Positions 56,340-62,300 of a DNA stretch of 64,000 nt are shown here, piece by piece. A program made the position numbers and the translations under genes. The notes beneath the pieces are model-generated. The model searched no databases. It worked only from the letters and a program-made list of their open reading frames with translations, and had not been told where the DNA came from. Each line of letters begins with the position of its first letter. The stretch's first letter is position 1. This DNA comes from Arbacia lixula (Eukaryota; Echinodermata; Echinoidea; Arbacioida; Arbaciidae). The DNA lies in NCBI GenBank assembly GCA_963669155.1, contig OZ022580.1, forward strand, positions 18,809,736 to 18,873,735, read 5' to 3'.

Positions 56340-59300
56340 GTGTGTACCAAACAACGTTTGGTGCTGTACTACACGAACATGTAAACATGTTTTTATTGGT
56401 GGAAAAATTTATACACGGCACATAAAGTGATATTACCTGTACAATTGTCTCCCTGCTGTGTGAACCCGGTCTTACAGCTACACGTGTAGCCTCCTGGCGT
56501 GTTATCGCAGTCTGCAACGGGGTGACATATGTTTGGGTCATCAAGGCATTCGTCGATGTCCGTACATTGCGTGAAACCATCTCCTCGGTATCCCGCGAGG
56601 CAGCTACAGATGTATGATCCGTCCGTGTTACTGCAATTAGCTTGACCAGCACATACGCTGCCGTCTTCGCATTCATTGATATCTTAAGATGAATGTGGTT
56701 AGGAAGTATAATCAGCTTTGAGTATCGAATTCTCCAATGCAAGACCAAGTGGTTTCATCTTTTTTTCTTTTTTTTTTACTTCTGGCAAATGAGGCTATAG
56801 ATTTATATCTCCTGGTAAGCTATCTGGTATCTAGCGTCTTCAATTCGTAGGATGATAGCTGAATTAGAAGTTTCCTCCTCTTCGTATCGCCTGAGCTATT
56901 ATATCTTTCAAAGTTTCAGAAAATTATGCACATTTACATGTAACAATGGAAGAATCGATTTGCATAGATGTCATTGCATTTCCTTAGTCTCTAGAGCCTA
57001 AGCTTACATATGAATTGATCTGAATCCCATAAATATCAAATATCCCCCCTTTCCACCACCGTGATGATATCAAATCTGTTCTGCCAAGACTGCGGCCTGA
57101 TGATTTACGACTTCTTCCCATATCCTTAAATAACAAAGACATCCCGATTATTTTACAAATAAAACTAGATGTATCAAATAAATTGTGACCCGGATTGGAT
57201 TAAGTATCTAACCTATTACGCACAACAGTATTTCGGTTTCACCACATATGCACACATAACACATCAAACAGTACTTCCTTTGGTACAAACGGAAGGTAAG
57301 ATAACTCTCATACCTGTGCAGGTTACTCCAGAATCTTGGGAAACGTAGCCATCTCTACATACACAGGAGTAGGAGCCAAGTGTGTTGTTACAGTCCGCAT
57401 TGTCGTCACAGGGAGACGATTGACACTCATTCACATCTGTTCGATGCACACATAATATACCTTAGTTTACAAACAATGAACATTTGATAAACAGCTACAC
57501 TTCAGTGGAAACATGATCAGGGCATGGGAAAAAATGTTTCCATTGCGACAGATTACATCCAACAATAACTGTTGCAAAACATGATATTGTCAAGAGTGTT
57601 ATACATGTATATACTTTGTTATTTCCTGTGCTTACCGAAGCAGTTGAAACCATCTCCAGTGTAACCGCTCATACAGTGGCACTCAAACGATCCAACCGTG
57701 TCATTGCAGTAAGCGTCATGGCTACACGGTGTCATTCCACATTCATCGATATCTGAAATGTAATTAAAATTGAATTTAATGAGGTATCATTCTCCATAAA
57801 AAAAAGCTTAAAATCATAATTCAAGCAGAAGATATATAAAAGCTAGACGATTGTTGCCCCCAAACCCGCTCTTGTCTCACACACTAGTCATTATTTAACT
57901 ATTCTTTAAGTGCCAGATAAAATCTACATTTATTGTGCAAAAACACAATCGGCACACCAAGAGTAAATCGTACAATGTGCCACTGCTGCTTTCTCGCATG
58001 AGTGGATTACATATAAATCCCACAGAGCAGAATATTTCTTGGGCACTGGATAAGATAAAAATTAGTCGTGTTGCGATGAAACAGTACACCGAGTTATTTC
58101 CAAAAGGGGTTAAACACCACAACTACCATCATGCACAACCACTGAGTGTGATTGTTCTTTTAAAGAAGGGATTTAACTTCTTTTGTTCCCTTCATAACAT
58201 CTACCCTTCTTGCTCTCTTACAATTTCCAACATCAGTATACGTGAAGTATGATATTACACTTGTAAGGAGACAACTGTGATTCATGTTACTGCTTCATGA
58301 ATACCAGTGATATAACTAATGCATAAATTAATAAATTAGACTTAATATCTAAATATATATTTACTTTCACACTTTCCGCCATTGTAGGCTGTGCCATTGA
58401 ACCCATCTTGGCAATGGCATTCGTAGCTGCCCTCGGTGTTGGTACAGTCGGAATCTTGCACACATACGGAAGGGTCGTCCTGACATTCGTTTACATCTAA
58501 GAATCGCAGAGAGAAAACAAATCACATCCATATTTACGTGAATGAAAAACTTATATTTGTTGTGTACTTCGCATATTTATAGAAGAGGGGAAAAAGTCAA
58601 GATGAAAGAAGGAGAGGCGGTAAGAAGGAAACACGACAATAGAGAATATAGCTGACGGAAGCAGATAGACATGTCTCACATGCTATTGGCTGGACTAAAA
58701 TATTCCAAGGGTAAAGAGAGTTGTAAAATAGAAAAACATATAAACATACAATTAATACAAATCAGGCTAACAAAAACATGAAGGACATTAAGAAGAACAA
58801 AACGTGCATAAAAATACAATGTAAAGAGGAGAACAAGGAAGAAATAAAAAATGACGAAGGATGCCAACGGGGTGTGAAGAATAAAGATAATATTGAACAA
58901 AATTTCATTATTCCCACTCTCAACAATATGTTCATTCTCAGTATAGCAAATTAACAGATGGACAGAACATTCATAAGTGAAACAAGTACAATTTTGCAGT
59001 GGAACTGAGTATCTACAGCAGAGAAAGTATGTGATATACTTCATCGAAATGTTTTGTTTTCTATTTTTAAAGGAATACGCTGTGGGGAAAACTGTGATAA
59101 AAAGGCAAAAAAAAAAATACTTCTTCAACACCAACGTTTCCTAGAAGTGATTGCCAGACGCAATATAAAAGTGTATTTGGATGGGTATATGCACAAACTC
59201 ATAGGGAGCGAGGGTTGTGTGCTAAATAGTACTACATGCAAGATGAATTTAGATGAATGTTCTGGTAATATCATATGAAGTTATCGGCAAAAAATGTTGT

Positions 59301-62300
59301 TAAGTATTGGTCATAATTCATTTAAGTGGAATCAGAAAACAGTTTGTAACAAACGAAAAAAAACCCACTATCAATTGAATCTGGTTTGTTTATGTATCTT
59401 TATATTTTTAAAGAAATAAAAAAGATATATAAAACGATGACAACCTAATACAGTTCAATAAACTTGAGTGAAACGAAATGCATATATTAGACATTAAAAT
59501 ATAAAGTAAATTATTGACGTAACACATCATACCAGAACAGTTCCGCTTATTGTCGTCTAGAGCGTATCCATCTTCACAGTCACAATGGAATGACCCAAGG
59601 GTGTTATTGCAAGATGTCTCGCAAACATCGATTGTCTCACATTCGTCGATATCTTTATTTTGGGAAGAAAAGGACAAATCTTATAACATTATCACTTAAA
59701 ACAAAGATTGATCTCCATGACGGAATACAGAACATTAATACAAAGCAATTGATTTATTTTAAAAATATGTTTAGTACAAGATTATTTTTTTTTTCCTTTG
59801 GGGAGGTCTTTATATTCCTGCTAGGATTGTTTCCATTTTCCGCTGGCCGTTAAATTTAATAGACTATGCAAAGCTTTCATTTGAGGTACAAGAGGATTTC
59901 GATATAAAAACTAATAAGAACTTGCAAATTAATTGTAATGATTTTCATTCATTATCATGATACTTTTTACTTTTTTGTCCGCTTTTTTTGTCAGCCCGTA
60001 CAATGTCGCCTGGCGAGAAATGCTCCCTACCGAGTGCACACTTTGATTTCAGGCTACAAATATGTCCAGTACCAGGGATTTTTGTGGTTGGATTGGACAA
60101 GAGGTTAATAATTGAAGGATTATATTGATTACGTATATAGATGACGTATAAATACATATTTTCGTCCTTTTTCTATTTCCCTATCATTTTGCGTAAGAAA
60201 GCAAACAAAGTACGGTAGGCTGTTGACTTCAAATGGCAAGGTGAATATAAAGAGATGAATGATACCGGATGATCATTTACCCACACACGTTGTTTTATTC
60301 GAGTCTAGTTCGTAGCCTGTCACATTACAAGCACATACAGCAGTCTCATTAACAATGATGCAAACTGTGAATCCGTTCATGGCACAGTTATTAGCATCCT
60401 CCTCACAAGTAGCATTTTGAAGAGCTGTAATGGAGACACAAATCAATAAAGACATGCTATCATGATGAGCATAATTAGGCGCGGATATATTATCGTATTA
60501 TTAATTTCATTTATGTCTTCATTTTGCAGATATGTCCCTCAGTTCGTCAACTGCTTTGTAGGTGAGCCTTGCACATGTATATGAAAACAAAAATACATCC
60601 ACATATTTACATGAATTATACAATACATTAAAGAATTATTGAATAAATAACATACAAACGAAATTATATAAGTAATGTAGGAAAAAAATAGCGACGAGAA
60701 TAGACTAGAACAAAATGGTTATATTATTGGACAAAAACGTACCAATATTGCATATTTTGTTATGTATAATTTCCCAGATATCAAAGGTACCGACATTGTT
60801 ATGTCTTGTCATTAAAATACATAATAAAATAATCTGGGATTTGACTTCATTTAATTTCATTTATGTAAAGGAACCCTCAAAGAGCGAATAAGGTTTATTT
60901 TCATCACCCAGGCCGTGGCTCTAACAACACTGATAACAAACATCTTCGGGCTTTACAAATATAATACACTTTAAAACTAATGCAAAAACTATGAGAGGGA
61001 TAAACGTACAAGTCTTCGGAAACAAACAAACACACATAAACAATAATGTATAAAGTGTCACAAAGATGAGGAACCAGATGATATCACATTTACACAATTT
61101 CATTGTCAATATTTCGGCCCCATGTGCAGATGATGAAAGAGGTTCATACGTACGATAACAGGTGCGATTGTCTACATTCAGTGAAAAGCCCGATTGACAG
61201 CTGCAGTCGTATCCAGCTTCTCTATTAGTGCATTCTTGCGAGCAGTCGTCAGTCAGTAAAGCACATTCATCAATGTCTGAATTTTAGAGAGGAATAAACA
61301 TGGCATGTTGCTCCTTGATACAATATCATAACATATCAATCTCTTGAACTTTCTAACAAAACTCAAATATGTGTTTGCCACACTGGTACTGTGTGTGAAT
61401 TGCGTGTGTTAATGTATTACTGGTTAATCAAGAGGCAACCTTTAGCTAACGTAAACAGGCTGGTCCACGTGTAAAGTATATATAGGAATGGGCATAGGCG
61501 ATATAAAAAGTCAAAGAAACGACGTGACACAACCTACTTGATATGGTTGTCTTGTGTTCTATCTTGTGTCGTATCATATCAAAACCATACTCTTGTTAGA
61601 AAAATGCAACCAAAGCTATCATGTGTGTCAGTCCCCATTAGTTTGGTTGATAAAAAAATATTAACAAATATAAAGGGATGTCTTGGGATTAGTGCTGGCT
61701 TCGGGGCATTGCAAAGGCACATAACATTCTTACCTGTGCAGGTGAAACCATCTCCTTCGTAGTAGTGATTGCACATACAGCTAAATGAGCCATTTGTGTT
61801 GGTACATACTGCATTCGTATCGCACGGGCGTACTTCGCACTCATCAATATCTGGATAGGAATGAAAGGGGGTTTGTGTTAGTGGGTCAACAACAATATCC
61901 TGTAATTTTGCATGAGCAGATTCTCACTTAGAATTAAAAATCGATTGATCATTAACTCACTGTGAAAATCTATTCATTCCCCATCCCTTTACCTTTCACT
62001 GCAGTCATATCTTTTCCTTCTTATCCATATCTTCTAGATACCCCGTTTACCTTGATACCGATGTAAATTTGTCCTATTATTATCCTATTTTGTAATTTAA
62101 TAGGCCTATTGCTCTTCCGTACCTATTTATATTTATCTGTACACAATGAATTTGGTGTGTTTGCATGTTTTTATATAAAATATAAATTCCCTTCAATCTA
62201 ATTCAATTCACCTCACCGTATTTGGAAGGTTACTGATGCAGGCATGAACCCTCTTAATGACTTCATTAACATTTCTTTATCTAGGTTTATTTCCCTTCTT

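Noticed and set aside
58676-59134. 152-codon minus-strand frame
   Set aside because: Very hydrophobic AT-rich translation inside an intron, without domain features or splice signals.
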